Assembly: GCF_005250615.1 (NCBI RefSeq)
Contig: NZ_SULM01000004.1
Span: 310,001 to 374,000, forward strand
Length of the DNA: 64,000 bases
Direction of reading: 5' to 3'
Source of the DNA: Pseudomonas rhizoryzae
GTDB lineage: Bacteria > Pseudomonadota > Gammaproteobacteria > Pseudomonadales > Pseudomonadaceae
This document shows, one piece after another, positions 15,745-24,601 of this stretch (position 1 is the stretch's first letter; each line of letters begins with the position of its first letter). Below the pieces are notes generated by a model that was given only the letters and a program-made list of their open reading frames with translations, ran no database searches and had not been told where the DNA came from. The translations under genes and the position numbers were made by a program.

Positions 15745-17034
15745 TTATAATGGGTTTATGGTCAGTTTTATCTGGCTCACTGCTGTAAGCATCTGCTCAA
15801 TGAAACGTCGCTTTCCATACACCGCAAATGTCACTGCTGTGTCCCCATGACCTACCATGTCCTTCAGTAGGCTATCGGCAATCCCGGCCTCTCTCATGTC
15901 ATCGATGAACGAGTGCCTGAAGCTATGGAAGGTCTTACGAGGATCGGTGATCCCTTGCTTATGCCTGTAAACGCCAAACCACTTTGATACGGCGTATCCG
16001 TATTTGCCTCGGACAGCCTTCAACTCAGGCCACAACCTTTCCTGCCCTGCCTGCTTCAAATCCCCCAGGTGGTCACGTAGCCCCATGTCCAGCAGGTCAG
16101 GATGCAGCGGGATGATTCGTCGGCTGGAAGGGTTCTTGAGCTTCTGGTCTGGCCTAGCGTCATCGATCTTGATACAGGTAATGCCTTGTTCTTGCACAAT
16201 GTCTTCAAGGTAGAGCTGAGATAACTCCTCCAACCGTGCTCCCGTAGCTCGTGCCAGCAAAGGTAGCCAGTACCTCCAGGGGTTCTTCTTAGCCTCCTTT
16301 GTTAGAGAGCCATGGTTGAGGAGGGTGGTAATGTCTTGTTGATCAAAGGGTAGGCGTGCGTCCTTAGCTGACGCTTCCATCACCTTCATTCCGCTTAGAG
16401 GGTTTGTCTCAAGGTATCCGTTCGAAACGCACCAGTTCATCCATGAGGTGAGCTTTCGTAGCCGGTTGTTGATGGTAACTGGCGTTATGGTCTCGTACTG
16501 ATGGCCTGACTCCACAATCTCCAGCAGCGTCTTGCCTTTGAACTCAGGACGCAAACCATAGTAGCTAGGGCATCGGGATAACCTCTCCTTTAGGGTCCTA
16601 GCCTGTTGCTGGTCAAAAACTTCCGCTTGCATATCACCCATCAAGGCAAAGAAGTCATGGATGGTGCGTTCAACGTCAGCTATCTGTCCTTGCCTCCAGG
16701 CTCCTTGCTTTCCTTCAGCTACGTACTCCTTAGCAAGCCTGCTCAGCAGCGGCCCGTTTGCTCTAACTGGTAGTGGAGTAACCGTCTGAGCACGAGGAGA
16801 CGAGGAGGGCAGACGTTCGAGTCTCTCCGTCAGCACCAATGTCCTGCATAGTGCGTGTAGCTCGCTGTAGGTGGCTTGTGGGTGCTTAAACCGATGCTCA
16901 TCGACCCTTTGAGCTATCGCCGTGGCCTTGAAGATCGCTGCTCGTCGCTCCTGTATCCCTAGGCTGATTCGTAAGTGCTGATTGCCGATACGGACGTTGA
17001 GGTAGTAGGTCGAGCCTCTGCGAATAACGTACAT
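15745..17034 (-). CDS. int: Tyrosine-type site-specific integrase
   Basis: A 429-residue tyrosine recombinase that should integrate and excise the element at ffs. Residues 1-20 (MYVIRRGSTYYLNVRI) are the N-terminal arm-type domain seen in many island integrases; a core-binding region spans about 95-210. Catalytic residues are visible: R267 (TGARLEE), H370 and R373 (HSFRH), H396 (GHG) and Y406 (VYGKR). Starts 147 bases from attR and reads inward. Its start codon lies within the first TGTGTGACA arm-like repeat, so bound integrase could repress its own gene. Confidence 0.93.
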   Translation of the reverse strand: MYVIRRGSTYYLNVRIGNQHLRISLGIQERRAAIFKATAIAQRVDEHRFKHPQATYSELHALCRTLVLTERLERLPSSSPRAQTVTPLPVRANGPLLSRLAKEYVAEGKQGAWRQGQIADVERTIHDFFALMGDMQAEVFDQQQARTLKERLSRCPSYYGLRPEFKGKTLLEIVESGHQYETITPVTINNRLRKLTSWMNWCVSNGYLETNPLSGMKVMEASAKDARLPFDQQDITTLLNHGSLTKEAKKNPWRYWLPLLARATGARLEELSQLYLEDIVQEQGITCIKIDDARPDQKLKNPSSRRIIPLHPDLLDMGLRDHLGDLKQAGQERLWPELKAVRGKYGYAVSKWFGVYRHKQGITDPRKTFHSFRHSFIDDMREAGIADSLLKDMVGHGDTAVTFAVYGKRRFIEQMLTAVSQIKLTINPL

Positions 17035-17069
17035 GTGTGACAGGCCTGTGTGACACCGATGTGTGACAA
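17034..17069 (+). promoter_or_regulatory. Integrase arm-type sites, attR side
   Basis: TGTGTGACA begins at 17034, 17047 and 17060, an exact 13-base period, all in the same orientation as the two copies beside attL. They lie between the integrase start and attR. Good candidates for integrase arm-binding sites and autoregulation. Confidence 0.7.
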
Positions 17070-17180
17070 AGCCGCCACCTCAAGAATCATGTGTTGAGCA
17101 TCGAAAGGAGGTACAACCCCAAACTCCCCATAACCTGCTGACTAGAGCGGTTCAGCGATCAACCAGTGTGCTTGCACAAT

Positions 17181-17264
17181 ACCCGGTCAGGCCCGGAAGG
17201 GAGCAGCCGCAGCGGTGATGTCGTGTGCCGGGGTGTGGCTGGCGGGGCCACCTCCATTTCTGCT
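17181..17264 (+). repeat. attR, second copy of 84-bp ffs repeat
   Basis: Identical to 5485-5568. This copy has lost the 5' half of ffs and its promoter, so it is a remnant, not a second SRP RNA. Original chromosomal sequence resumes at CCAGCTTTTCC. The rest of 17265-17428 shows no gene. Confidence 0.95.
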
Positions 17265-17428
17265 CCAGCTTTTCCTGCCTCTACCTCCTCGCGTTTTCCC
17301 TTCCAGCCTTTTCCTCACGTTAACCACTTCGCGAAACAATCGTGAGGCGGTCGCTGTTTTGGTTCCTGTCTCCGTGCCATCATCTGCGTTGCATTCTTGG
17401 TCTATGGACAGACGTCCAAGGAACTCTC

Positions 17429-17710
17429 GTGAAGAACGGACTCGAAAGCGCAGGGCGCGCGCTCAGCCTCGGTTTGCATCCCTATCGCATCATTTGCCGA
17501 CGCGATACCGGTGCCCTACTGGTTGCCCAGATTTATCACCCCACTGAACCCCTGTTGTTGCTCAAATTCGACCTGAGCAACGACGATGCGCTCAACCCCT
17601 TCAAGATGAACGCCACCGTGGCGAGCCTGCGTGTCCAGCTGGACGCCCTGGCGGCCTATGTCGCCAGCGTGGTGCTGGCCGATGGCGAGGACCGTTGCCT
17701 GCGCGCCTGA
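17429..17710 (+). CDS. Conserved-looking small protein of unknown function
   Basis: A 93-residue protein with high third-position GC typical of the host. GTG at 17429 is chosen because AAGGAA lies upstream and coding-type codon use begins about here; the frame is open further upstream but looks non-coding. Segments LVAQIYHPTEPLLLLKFDL and ATVASLRVQLDALAAYVASV suggest a small alpha/beta protein. It lies between ffs and dnaX. Function not recognised. Confidence 0.55.
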   Translation: MKNGLESAGRALSLGLHPYRIICRRDTGALLVAQIYHPTEPLLLLKFDLSNDDALNPFKMNATVASLRVQLDALAAYVASVVLADGEDRCLRA

Positions 17711-17888
17711 GACGCACCCTGCCACTGCGGTTTCCCTGGCGGATCGCTTGAAAGGTCGGGTGGCTGCCTCCATCTAGCGAGGTAGCGCCAGCCCCTTGGA
17801 CGGCCTGGCGGTCGAGCATGCGGGGTGCATTAAACGCACCTCTTCGTTAGCATGTGCTCCCTTCCCGTCTTCTCCCGATCAGGTCTCG

Positions 17889-19853
17889 ATGAGTTACCAG
17901 GTTCTTGCGCGCAAATGGCGCCCGCGGTCGTTCCGCGAAATGGTCGGCCAGACCCATGTGCTCAAGGCGCTGATCAATGCGCTGGACAACGAGCGGTTGC
18001 ACCATGCCTATCTCTTCACCGGCACCCGCGGGGTGGGCAAGACCACCATCGCGCGGATCCTGGCCAAGTGCCTGAACTGCGAGACCGGCATCAGTTCCAC
18101 TCCCTGCGGTACCTGTTCGGTGTGCCGCGAGATCGACGAAGGCCGTTTCGTCGATCTCATCGAGGTGGACGCCGCCAGTCGCACCAAGGTCGAAGACACC
18201 CGCGAGCTGCTGGAGAACGTGCAGTACGCGCCGTCTCGCGGACGCTACAAGGTGTACCTCATCGACGAGGTGCACATGCTTTCGACGCACAGTTTCAATG
18301 CGCTGCTCAAGACGCTGGAAGAGCCGCCGCCCCACGTCAAGTTCCTGCTCGCCACCACCGATCCGCAAAAGCTGCCGGTCACCATCCTCTCGCGCTGCCT
18401 GCAATTCGCCCTGAAGAACATGCCGCCGGAGCGCGTCGTCGCGCATCTGCAGCACGTCCTGGCGGCGGAGAGCATTCCCTTCGAGGACGATGCCCTCTGG
18501 CTGCTGGGTCGCGCGGCTGACGGCTCCATGCGCGATGCCATGAGCCTGACCGACCAGGCGATCGCCTTCGGCGAGGGTAAGGTGCTGGCCGCCGACGTGC
18601 GCGCCATGCTCGGTACCCTCGACCATGGCCAGGTCTACGACGTCCTGCATGCCCTGCTGGAAGGCGATGGTCGCGCGGTGCTGGAGGCGGTGCGCCATCT
18701 GGCCGAGCAGGGGCCCGACTGGAGTGGCGTGTTGGCCGAGTTGCTCAACGTGCTGCATCGGGTGGCCATCGCCCAGGTGCTGCCCGATGCGGTGGACAAC
18801 GGCCAGGGTGATCGCGAGCGGGTGCTGACGCTGGCGCAAGCGCTGCCCGCGGAAGACGTCCAGTACTACTACCAGCTGGGTCTGGTCGGGCGGCGTGATC
18901 TGCCGCTGGCACCGGACCCACGGCATGGCTTCGAGATGGTGTTGCTGCGCATGCTGGCCTTCCGGCCGGCAGGTGTGGCCCTTCCCGAACGGCCGGCGTT
19001 AAAGACGACGGGAGCCAGCCCGGCCACGGCTGACTCCGACTCGCGTCCGGTGGCCGCGGCGGCTCCCGTGCCGGTGACGCCTGCGCCAGTAGCGGCAGCT
19101 CCACAGCCGCCAGCGCCGGCTACGCCACCCGTCAGTAATACCACCCCTATAGATGAGCCGGTCGATCTCCCCTGGGAGGAACCTGCGCCTGAGGCGAACA
19201 AGGCGGCGCCGGCCCCGCCAGCGCCGCTTGCAGCGCCGACCGCGCCGGCCGTGCCTCACGTCGAGGCGACGCCCGTGGCCACGGTGATCGCCGATGTGCC
19301 GGCGGACACCTCCGGTGACGATCTGGACGGTGACGAAGAGCCGCCGCCGGCCGAGGATTACTACGAGGTGGGGCTGGACGATTATCTCGACACCCTCGGT
19401 GAGCCGGCGGTCGACAATATCGCCGAGACCGCCTCGACGGTGGCGGTACAGCCGGCTACGGGATTGGCCGCCGATTGGCAGACGCTGTTTCCCGAGCTCA
19501 AGCTGGGCGGCCTGACCGCCAGCATCGCGGCCAACTGCACCCTGGTGGCGGTGGAGGGTGATCGCTGGCATCTGCACCTGGACCCGGCGCAAAGTGCTCT
19601 GTTCAACGCCAACCAGCAGCGCCGGCTCAACGATGCGCTGAGCCAGCAGCAGGGCCGTCCCATCACGCTCGAGGTGACCATCCAGACGCCCGAGCAGGAG
19701 ACGCCCGCCCAGGCGGCCGCGCGGCGCCGTGCGGAGCGCCAGCGTGAAGCGGAGCAGTCCATCCAGGACGATCCGCTGATCCGCCAGATGATTCAACAGT
19801 TCGCCGCCACGGTGCGCGCGGGTACCATCGAGCCGGTCGACACCCAAGCCTGA
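17889..19853 (+). CDS. dnaX: DNA polymerase III tau/gamma subunit
   Basis: Clamp-loader ATPase of the replicative polymerase. ATG 17889 begins MSYQVLARKWRPRSF, the universal DnaX start; the frame is open further upstream but that part is not conserved. Walker A GTRGVGKTT (about residues 45-53), a zinc-binding Cys set (CLNCETGISSTPCGTCSVC), Walker B LIDEVHML and the sensor region are all present. A long Pro/Ala-rich linker (about 370-510) leads to the C-terminal tau domain. I see no A-run that would serve as the E. coli-type frameshift site for gamma. Followed by ybaB and recR, the usual order. Confidence 0.97.
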   Translation: MSYQVLARKWRPRSFREMVGQTHVLKALINALDNERLHHAYLFTGTRGVGKTTIARILAKCLNCETGISSTPCGTCSVCREIDEGRFVDLIEVDAASRTKVEDTRELLENVQYAPSRGRYKVYLIDEVHMLSTHSFNALLKTLEEPPPHVKFLLATTDPQKLPVTILSRCLQFALKNMPPERVVAHLQHVLAAESIPFEDDALWLLGRAADGSMRDAMSLTDQAIAFGEGKVLAADVRAMLGTLDHGQVYDVLHALLEGDGRAVLEAVRHLAEQGPDWSGVLAELLNVLHRVAIAQVLPDAVDNGQGDRERVLTLAQALPAEDVQYYYQLGLVGRRDLPLAPDPRHGFEMVLLRMLAFRPAGVALPERPALKTTGASPATADSDSRPVAAAAPVPVTPAPVAAAPQPPAPATPPVSNTTPIDEPVDLPWEEPAPEANKAAPAPPAPLAAPTAPAVPHVEATPVATVIADVPADTSGDDLDGDEEPPPAEDYYEVGLDDYLDTLGEPAVDNIAETASTVAVQPATGLAADWQTLFPELKLGGLTASIAANCTLVAVEGDRWHLHLDPAQSALFNANQQRRLNDALSQQQGRPITLEVTIQTPEQETPAQAAARRRAERQREAEQSIQDDPLIRQMIQQFAATVRAGTIEPVDTQA

Positions 19854-19886
19854 CCGGCTTCCATTTCATAGTTCGAGGTAGCAGAC

Positions 19887-20213
19887 ATGATGAAAGGTGG
19901 CATGGCCGGCCTGATGAAGCAGGCCCAGCAGATGCAGGAAAAGATGCAGAAGATGCAGGAAGAGCTGGCGAACGCCGAAGTGACCGGTCAATCCGGCGCC
20001 GGCCTGGTCAGCGTCGTCATGACCGGCCGACACGACGTCAAGCGCGTCAGCCTGGACGACAGCCTGATGCAGGAAGACAAGGAAATCCTCGAAGACCTGA
20101 TCGCTGCCGCGGTGAACGATGCCGTGCGCAAGATCGAGCAGAACAGCCAGGACAAGATGTCCGGCATGACCGCCGGCATGCAACTGCCGCCCGGCTTCAA
20201 GATGCCTTTCTAG
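19887..20213 (+). CDS. ybaB: YbaB/EbfC nucleoid-associated protein
   Basis: A 108-residue DNA-binding protein of the YbaB family. The N-terminal Met/Gln-rich helix ([18 protein letters not shown]) and the following [19 protein letters not shown] strand region are diagnostic. GAGGT precedes the ATG. Sits between dnaX and recR as in most gamma-proteobacteria. Confidence 0.95.
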   Translation: MMKGGMAGLMKQAQQMQEKMQKMQEELANAEVTGQSGAGLVSVVMTGRHDVKRVSLDDSLMQEDKEILEDLIAAAVNDAVRKIEQNSQDKMSGMTAGMQLPPGFKMPF

Positions 20214-20244
20214 TTTTCATCTGAAAAGAGCCTGGGCTCTTGCC

Positions 20245-20273
20245 ACGGGTGCCCCCAGGCACCCGTTTTCTTT
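20245..20273 (+). terminator. Terminator-like hairpin between ybaB and recR
   Basis: ACGGGTGC (20245-20252) pairs with GCACCCGT (20259-20266), followed by TTTCTTTC. It may attenuate transcription into recR. Confidence 0.6.
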
Positions 20274-20294
20274 CGCTCTCCAGTACGGTAGTCC

Positions 20295-20894
20295 ATGAGC
20301 TTCAGTCCCCTGATTCGCCAACTGATCGATGCGCTCCGCGTGCTGCCCGGCGTCGGGCAGAAATCCGCCCAGCGCATGGCCCTGCAACTGCTCGAACGTG
20401 AACGCCAAGGCGGCCTGCGTCTGGCGAGCGCCCTCAGCGCGGCCATGGAAGGGGTGGGTTACTGCCGCCAGTGCCGCACCCTGAGCGAAGACGAGATCTG
20501 CGGTTTCTGCGCCGATACCCGCCGTGACGACAGCATCCTCTGCGTGGTGGAGGGGCCGATGGACGTCTTTGCCGTGGAGCAGACCGGCTACCGCGGGCGC
20601 TACTTCGTGCTCAAGGGGCACCTGTCGCCCATCGACGGCCTGGGGCCGGACGCCATCGGCGTGCCCGAGCTCGAACGGCGCGTCAGCGAAGGCGGTTTCC
20701 AGGAAATGATCATCGCCACCAACCCCACGGTGGAAGGCGAGGCGACCGCCTACTACATCGCCCAGCTGCTGGCACCCAAGGGCCTGACCATCTCGCGCAT
20801 CGCCCATGGCGTGCCCCTGGGAGGCGAGCTGGATCTGGTCGATGGCGGCACTCTGACCCATGCCTTTGCCGGGCGCAAGCCGATCAGTCTCTAG
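20295..20894 (+). CDS. recR: Recombination mediator RecR
   Basis: A 199-residue RecR that acts with RecFO to load RecA on gaps. Helix-hairpin-helix [16 protein letters not shown] (about 12-27), a four-cysteine zinc finger ([16 protein letters not shown], about 56-71) and a Toprim domain ([15 protein letters not shown] onward) are in order. Its stop codon TAG at 20892 lies at the edge of a MITE-like element; the TA of the stop is the putative target duplication. Confidence 0.97.
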   Translation: MSFSPLIRQLIDALRVLPGVGQKSAQRMALQLLERERQGGLRLASALSAAMEGVGYCRQCRTLSEDEICGFCADTRRDDSILCVVEGPMDVFAVEQTGYRGRYFVLKGHLSPIDGLGPDAIGVPELERRVSEGGFQEMIIATNPTVEGEATAYYIAQLLAPKGLTISRIAHGVPLGGELDLVDGGTLTHAFAGRKPISL

Positions 20895-21057
20895 TGTGGT
20901 GTTTCAGAAGTTCGCACAAGAATTGGCGAGTGATTTTTGTTCCTGGGCCAGGCGCCGGGACGAGTCATAGCAGGGCTATGGCGAGGAGTGGCAACACCGC
21001 CCAGGGGCAAAAAGCGCCGCCAAAATTGTGTAGATAACTTCTGAAACACCACACTAG
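20891..21057. mobile_element. MITE-like element 1 (TA-flanked)
   Basis: A perfect 22-base inverted repeat: CTAGTGTGGTGTTTCAGAAG... at 20891-20912 and its reverse complement at 21036-21057, with a further imperfect match inward. Flanks read TA at both ends within CTAG, matching the target preference known for IS630-family transposons. The 167-bp unit has no coding capacity, so it would be moved in trans. Confidence 0.75.
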
Positions 21058-21263
21058 TTTCTGTACGAAAAATACCTGCGCTCGGTGATGATGCTTCGTT
21101 GAAAAAGACCTGGATGGCCAGCCCCACCTAGGCGGCCCCGTCGGAATGCTCATTTACCGCTCGTAAACTCGAGCGCGAGTCCGATCCGCTTCCTCAGCTT
21201 TTTTCGCGGGGCCGCCTAGGCCTCGCCTGACCTTCGCTCGGCGATTTTTCGTACAGAACCTAG
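21054..21263. mobile_element. MITE-like element 2 (CTAG-flanked)
   Basis: Terminal repeats TTTCTGTACGAAAAAT (21058-21073) and, inverted, GTTCTGTACGAAAAAT (21244-21259) differ at one base and are flanked by CTAG on both sides. An internal inverted repeat CCTAGGCGGCCCCG (21127-21140) / CGGGGCCGCCTAGG (21208-21221) gives a near-palindromic unit. A four-base CTAG duplication fits IS5-type targeting. It shares the CTAG at 21054-21057 with element 1. Confidence 0.7.
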
Positions 21264-21364
21264 TCGTACATTCATCCGCGACAGGCCATTGCGCAAGGAC
21301 GGCTAGGTATCGTCACTCCGAGATAGGCGATCCTTGGGCGGTCGAACAACACCAGGCCAGCCCC

Positions 21365-22240
21365 ATGGATCTGCCCGTCATCGCTTCGCCCGTCACCTAT
21401 CCCCATCGCCTCGAGGCGGTTCTCGCCTATATCGAGGCGAATCTGGACGGTGACCTGTCGGTGAGCACCCTGAGTCGGGTCGCTGCCTTCTCGGCCTTTC
21501 ACTTCCATCGGCAATTCACCGCCTTCCTGGGTATGCCGGTCGCCCGTTACGTGCACCTGCTGCGCCTGCGGCGTGCGGGGTTGGGCCTGCTCGCGGCCAG
21601 GCGGCGCTCCGTGCTGGAAGTGGCGCTGGAGGCCGGCTTCGAGAGTCCGGAGGCCTTCAGCCGAGCGTTCCGGCGGGTGTTCGGCCAGGCGCCGCGGCAG
21701 TTCCGTCAGCAACCCGATTGGCGGCCCTGGCATCAGGTATTCGACATTCCTCGTCTATCCAGGAGTCTCGTCATGCAAATACGTCTAGTGGAGTTCACCG
21801 CGGTCAGGATCGCCGCCTTCGAGCACCGGGGGCCGCGTCACCAGGTCGAGGAGAGCGTGCGCCTCTTCATCGACTGGCGTAAAAGCAGCGGCCAGTCACC
21901 GGTGGCGACCAGTCGGACCTTCGGCATACCTTTCAGCAATCCCGATACCACCCCCACAGAGGACTTTCGCTTCGCCATCGGCGGCGAGATCAGCGAAGAC
22001 GTCTGGCCCAATGCCCAGGGCGTACGGGAGTTGCTCATCGCGGGTGGCCGTTATGCCGTGGTCCGCCACCAGGGCTCGACCGATCGAATAGACGAAAGCA
22101 TCTATCCGCTCTACCGCGACTGGCTGCCCGGCAGCGGCGAGGAATTACGGGACGAGCCGCTGTTCTTCCACTACCTGAGCGTCTATCCGGAAACGCCCCA
22201 GGAGCTCTGGCAGACCGATATCTACCTGCCCCTGGTCTGA
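21365..22240 (+). CDS. AraC-family regulator with GyrI-like domain
   Basis: A 291-residue transcription regulator. N-terminal AraC/Rob-type DNA-binding region (about 10-115) with two helix-turn-helix motifs, LSVSTLSRVAAFSAFHFHR and SVLEVALEAGFESPEAFSR. C-terminal GyrI-like effector domain (about 135-290) begins MQIRLVEFTAVRIAAFEHRG and ends DIYLPL, as in Rob/SoxS-like sensors of small hydrophobic ligands. Downstream of the MITE pair and convergent with anr. No adjacent target is obvious. Confidence 0.9.
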   Translation: MDLPVIASPVTYPHRLEAVLAYIEANLDGDLSVSTLSRVAAFSAFHFHRQFTAFLGMPVARYVHLLRLRRAGLGLLAARRRSVLEVALEAGFESPEAFSRAFRRVFGQAPRQFRQQPDWRPWHQVFDIPRLSRSLVMQIRLVEFTAVRIAAFEHRGPRHQVEESVRLFIDWRKSSGQSPVATSRTFGIPFSNPDTTPTEDFRFAIGGEISEDVWPNAQGVRELLIAGGRYAVVRHQGSTDRIDESIYPLYRDWLPGSGEELRDEPLFFHYLSVYPETPQELWQTDIYLPLV

Positions 22241-22333
22241 CAGGGAGGGCGTCACGGACCTTGGCTTGCTAGCGCTGGGGGCCTTCGGTCCGCGATATGA
22301 GCGGATGGCGGCTGGCAACGGCAGCGTCCAGAA

Positions 22334-22367
22334 GACGAGGCGGCGCCAGGCGTCGCGCCGCCTCGTC
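22334..22367 (-). terminator. Hairpin at the end of anr
   Basis: GACGAGGCGGCG (22334-22345) and CGCCGCCTCGTC (22356-22367) form a perfect 12-bp stem immediately after the anr stop. There is no T-run, so it may act as a stabilising 3' end or be shared with the convergent AraC-family gene. Confidence 0.5.
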
Positions 22368-22368
22368 G

Positions 22369-23100
22369 TCAGCCTTCCAGTTGACCGCCGGCCAGGGCGC
22401 AGAGGCGGGCCGAGTCGAGGATGCGCACTTCTTTGCCTTCGGCGGCCAACACGCCGCTCTGCTGGAAGCGGGTGAACACCCGCGATACCGTTTCCACGGC
22501 CAGGCCGAGGAAGTTGCCGATCTCGTTGCGTGACATGCTCAGGCGGAATTGCTGGGCGGAAAAGCCACGGGCATGGAAGCGCGCCGAGAGATTGACCAGG
22601 AAGGTGGCGATGCGCTCGTCGGCGCTCTTCTTGGACAGCAGCACCATCATCTGCTGGTCGTCGCGGATTTCCCGACTCATCACCCGCAGCAGTTGCCGGC
22701 GCAGTTGCGGCAACTGCTCGGAGAGTTCGTCCAGACGCTCGAAGGGGATCTCGCAGACGGTGGTGGTTTCCAGCGCCCGGGCCGACACCGGATAGCGCTC
22801 GCTGTCCATGCCCGATAGGCCGACCAGCTCGCTGGGCAAGTGGAAACCGGTGATCTGCTCCTCGCCGGCATCGCTCAGGCTGCTGGTGCGCAGGGCGCCG
22901 GAGCGCACCGCATAGACCGAGCCGAAGGCGTCGCCCTGGCGGAATAGATGGTCCCCCTTGGCCAGTGGCCGACCGCGCTTGACGATCTGGTCGAGGGCGT
23001 CCAGGTCTTTCAGATCGAGCGACAAAGGCAGGCACAGCGAGGCGAGGCTGCAATCCTTGCAATGGGCCTGGGCGGTGCGCAGCTTGAGGGGCTCGGTCAT
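22369..23100 (-). CDS. anr: Anaerobic regulator Anr (FNR family)
   Basis: A 243-residue oxygen-sensing activator. N-terminal cysteines C14, C17 and C23 ([14 protein letters not shown]) plus one near residue 118 (TTVCEIPF) fit the FNR-type [4Fe-4S] cluster. The cAMP-binding-like beta roll follows, and a C-terminal Crp-type helix-turn-helix [20 protein letters not shown] has the E--SR recognition residues of FNR/Anr. The start is [17 protein letters not shown], as in known Anr; the frame extends 20 codons further without similarity. It is followed in the genome by hemN, an expected target. Confidence 0.96.
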   Translation of the reverse strand: MTEPLKLRTAQAHCKDCSLASLCLPLSLDLKDLDALDQIVKRGRPLAKGDHLFRQGDAFGSVYAVRSGALRTSSLSDAGEEQITGFHLPSELVGLSGMDSERYPVSARALETTTVCEIPFERLDELSEQLPQLRRQLLRVMSREIRDDQQMMVLLSKKSADERIATFLVNLSARFHARGFSAQQFRLSMSRNEIGNFLGLAVETVSRVFTRFQQSGVLAAEGKEVRILDSARLCALAGGQLEG

Positions 23101-23163
23101 GGCAGAGGGTCGCTTCTCTTCTGGTTCCAAAAGTCTAACTTTAGCAGTCGTGGCAGGCATGGG

Positions 23164-24546
23164 TCATATCACCCGGGAAAAGCGCTGGGGGTCGCCGTCC
23201 GGTCGGTAGCGGTCGAACAGCATGCACAGGGCGCGGATCAGCAGGCGTCCCGACGGCAGCACCTGGAGGCCACGTTCGTCGAGACGGATCAGGCCGTCGG
23301 CGGCCATGGCGCTGAGTTGCGGCCAGGCGTCGGCGAAGTACTGGCGGAAATCCAGCGCGCAGCTGCGCTCGATGGCGGCGAAATCCAGCTGGAAATGGCA
23401 GATCAGCTGGGCGATCACCGCGCCGCGGATGCGGTCGTCCCGCGAGCGGCGCAGGCCGCGGGCGGTGGCCAGTTCGCCGTGGGCCAGGCGCTCCTGGTAG
23501 TGGGCAAGGTCCGGGTTGTTCTGGCAAAGCACCTCGCCGACCTGGCTGATGGCGGAAACGCCCAGGCCGAGCAGGTCGCAGTGGCCGTGGGTGGTGTAGC
23601 CCTGGAAATTACGCTGCAAGGTACCGTCTTCCTGGGCGATGGCCAGGTCGTCGTCGGGCAGGGCGAAGTGGTCCATGCCAATGTAGCGATAGCCGGCCGC
23701 ACGCAGTTGCTCCACGGTGCGCTGTAGCATTTCCAGCTTGGCCGCGGGTGTCGGTAGTTCGCTGGCCTCGATGCGCCGCTGCGGCGGGAAGCGCTGCGGC
23801 AGGTGGGCGTAGTTGAACACCGACAGTCGATGCGGCTGGAGCTCCAGTACCCGCGCCACGGTCTGGGCGAAGCCGGCCGGGGTCTGCCGCGGCAGGCCAT
23901 AGATGAGATCCAGGTTGATGGAGCGATAGTCGAGGGCGCGGGCGGCCTCGACCAGGGTGCGGGTATCGTCGAAGGGTTGTAGGCGATTGACCGCCAGTTG
24001 CACTTGCAGATCGAGATCCTGGACGCCGAAGCTGACCCGGTTGAAGCCCAGCTCGCGGAGCAACCCCATGGTGCTCCAGTCGGCCTCGCGCGGATCGATC
24101 TCGATGGAGTAGTCGCCGCGGTCGTCGTCGGCCAGGGTGAAGTGGCGGCGCAGGTCGGCCATTAATTCGCGCAGTTGCAGCGGATTGAGAAAGGTTGGGG
24201 TGCCGCCACCCAGGTGCAGTTGTTCCACCCGCTGCCCACCATCCAGGTGCCGGCTGATGAGGGCCATTTCCTGGCGCAGGGCCGCAAGGTAGGCGACGCT
24301 GCGGCTGCGGTCCTTGGTGATGACCTTGTTGCAGGCGCAGTAGTAGCAGATGTTGGCGCAGAAGGGCACATGCAGGTAGAGCGACAGCGGGCGTCCGGCC
24401 TGACGGCTCAGGCGCAAGGCGCCGAGCAGGTCGAAGGGGCCGATGCCGTCGTGGAATTGCACGGCGGTGGGGTAGGAGGTGTAGCGGGGGCCGGCGCGAT
24501 CGTAGCGGGCGATGAGGTCGGCGTCCCAGACGAGGGCGGCTGTCAT
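23164..24546 (-). CDS. hemN: Oxygen-independent coproporphyrinogen III oxidase
   Basis: Radical-SAM enzyme for anaerobic haem synthesis, 460 residues. The cluster motif CANICYYC (in LHVPFCANICYYCACNK, about residues 58-74) is followed by GGGTPTFL, and the HemN C-terminal domain ends the protein. ATG 24546 has GGAG seven bases upstream; the longer open frame to 24813 is not HemN-like. A perfect Anr box lies 56 bases upstream, so anaerobic induction is expected. Confidence 0.97.
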   Translation of the reverse strand: MTAALVWDADLIARYDRAGPRYTSYPTAVQFHDGIGPFDLLGALRLSRQAGRPLSLYLHVPFCANICYYCACNKVITKDRSRSVAYLAALRQEMALISRHLDGGQRVEQLHLGGGTPTFLNPLQLRELMADLRRHFTLADDDRGDYSIEIDPREADWSTMGLLRELGFNRVSFGVQDLDLQVQLAVNRLQPFDDTRTLVEAARALDYRSINLDLIYGLPRQTPAGFAQTVARVLELQPHRLSVFNYAHLPQRFPPQRRIEASELPTPAAKLEMLQRTVEQLRAAGYRYIGMDHFALPDDDLAIAQEDGTLQRNFQGYTTHGHCDLLGLGVSAISQVGEVLCQNNPDLAHYQERLAHGELATARGLRRSRDDRIRGAVIAQLICHFQLDFAAIERSCALDFRQYFADAWPQLSAMAADGLIRLDERGLQVLPSGRLLIRALCMLFDRYRPDGDPQRFSRVI

Positions 24547-24601
24547 GCCGGGCTCCAGTAGGGTCGAGGTGACCAGTGTGAGGGGCACGGTCCGAGCTTT
24601 A

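Larger units (their letters stand above)
5485..17264. mobile_element. Integrated element in ffs, probable phage satellite
   Basis: Repeat to repeat the element is 11,696 bp plus one 84-bp copy. Features visible in sequence: perfect 84-bp att repeats, a tyrosine integrase reading inward from attR, lower GC and different codon choice from both flanks, integrase-arm-like repeats at both ends, a serine recombinase, a replication/regulatory module, and a tail tape-measure plus Dit-like pair. No terminase, portal, capsid, tail tube, sheath, fibre, holin or endolysin is recognisable. A decayed prophage is possible, but the compact overlapping genes with good ribosome sites argue for a maintained small element that depends on a helper phage. 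Confidence 0.8.

Noticed and set aside
17181-17264. Second SRP RNA gene.
   Set aside because: Only the 3' half is present and it has no promoter; it is the attR remnant.
5485-17264. Tailocin or pyocin locus.
   Set aside because: No tube, sheath, fibre or lysis genes, and it has att sites and an integrase.
17889-19853. Programmed frameshift for a gamma form of DnaX.
   Set aside because: No A-run slippery site with a following stem is visible.
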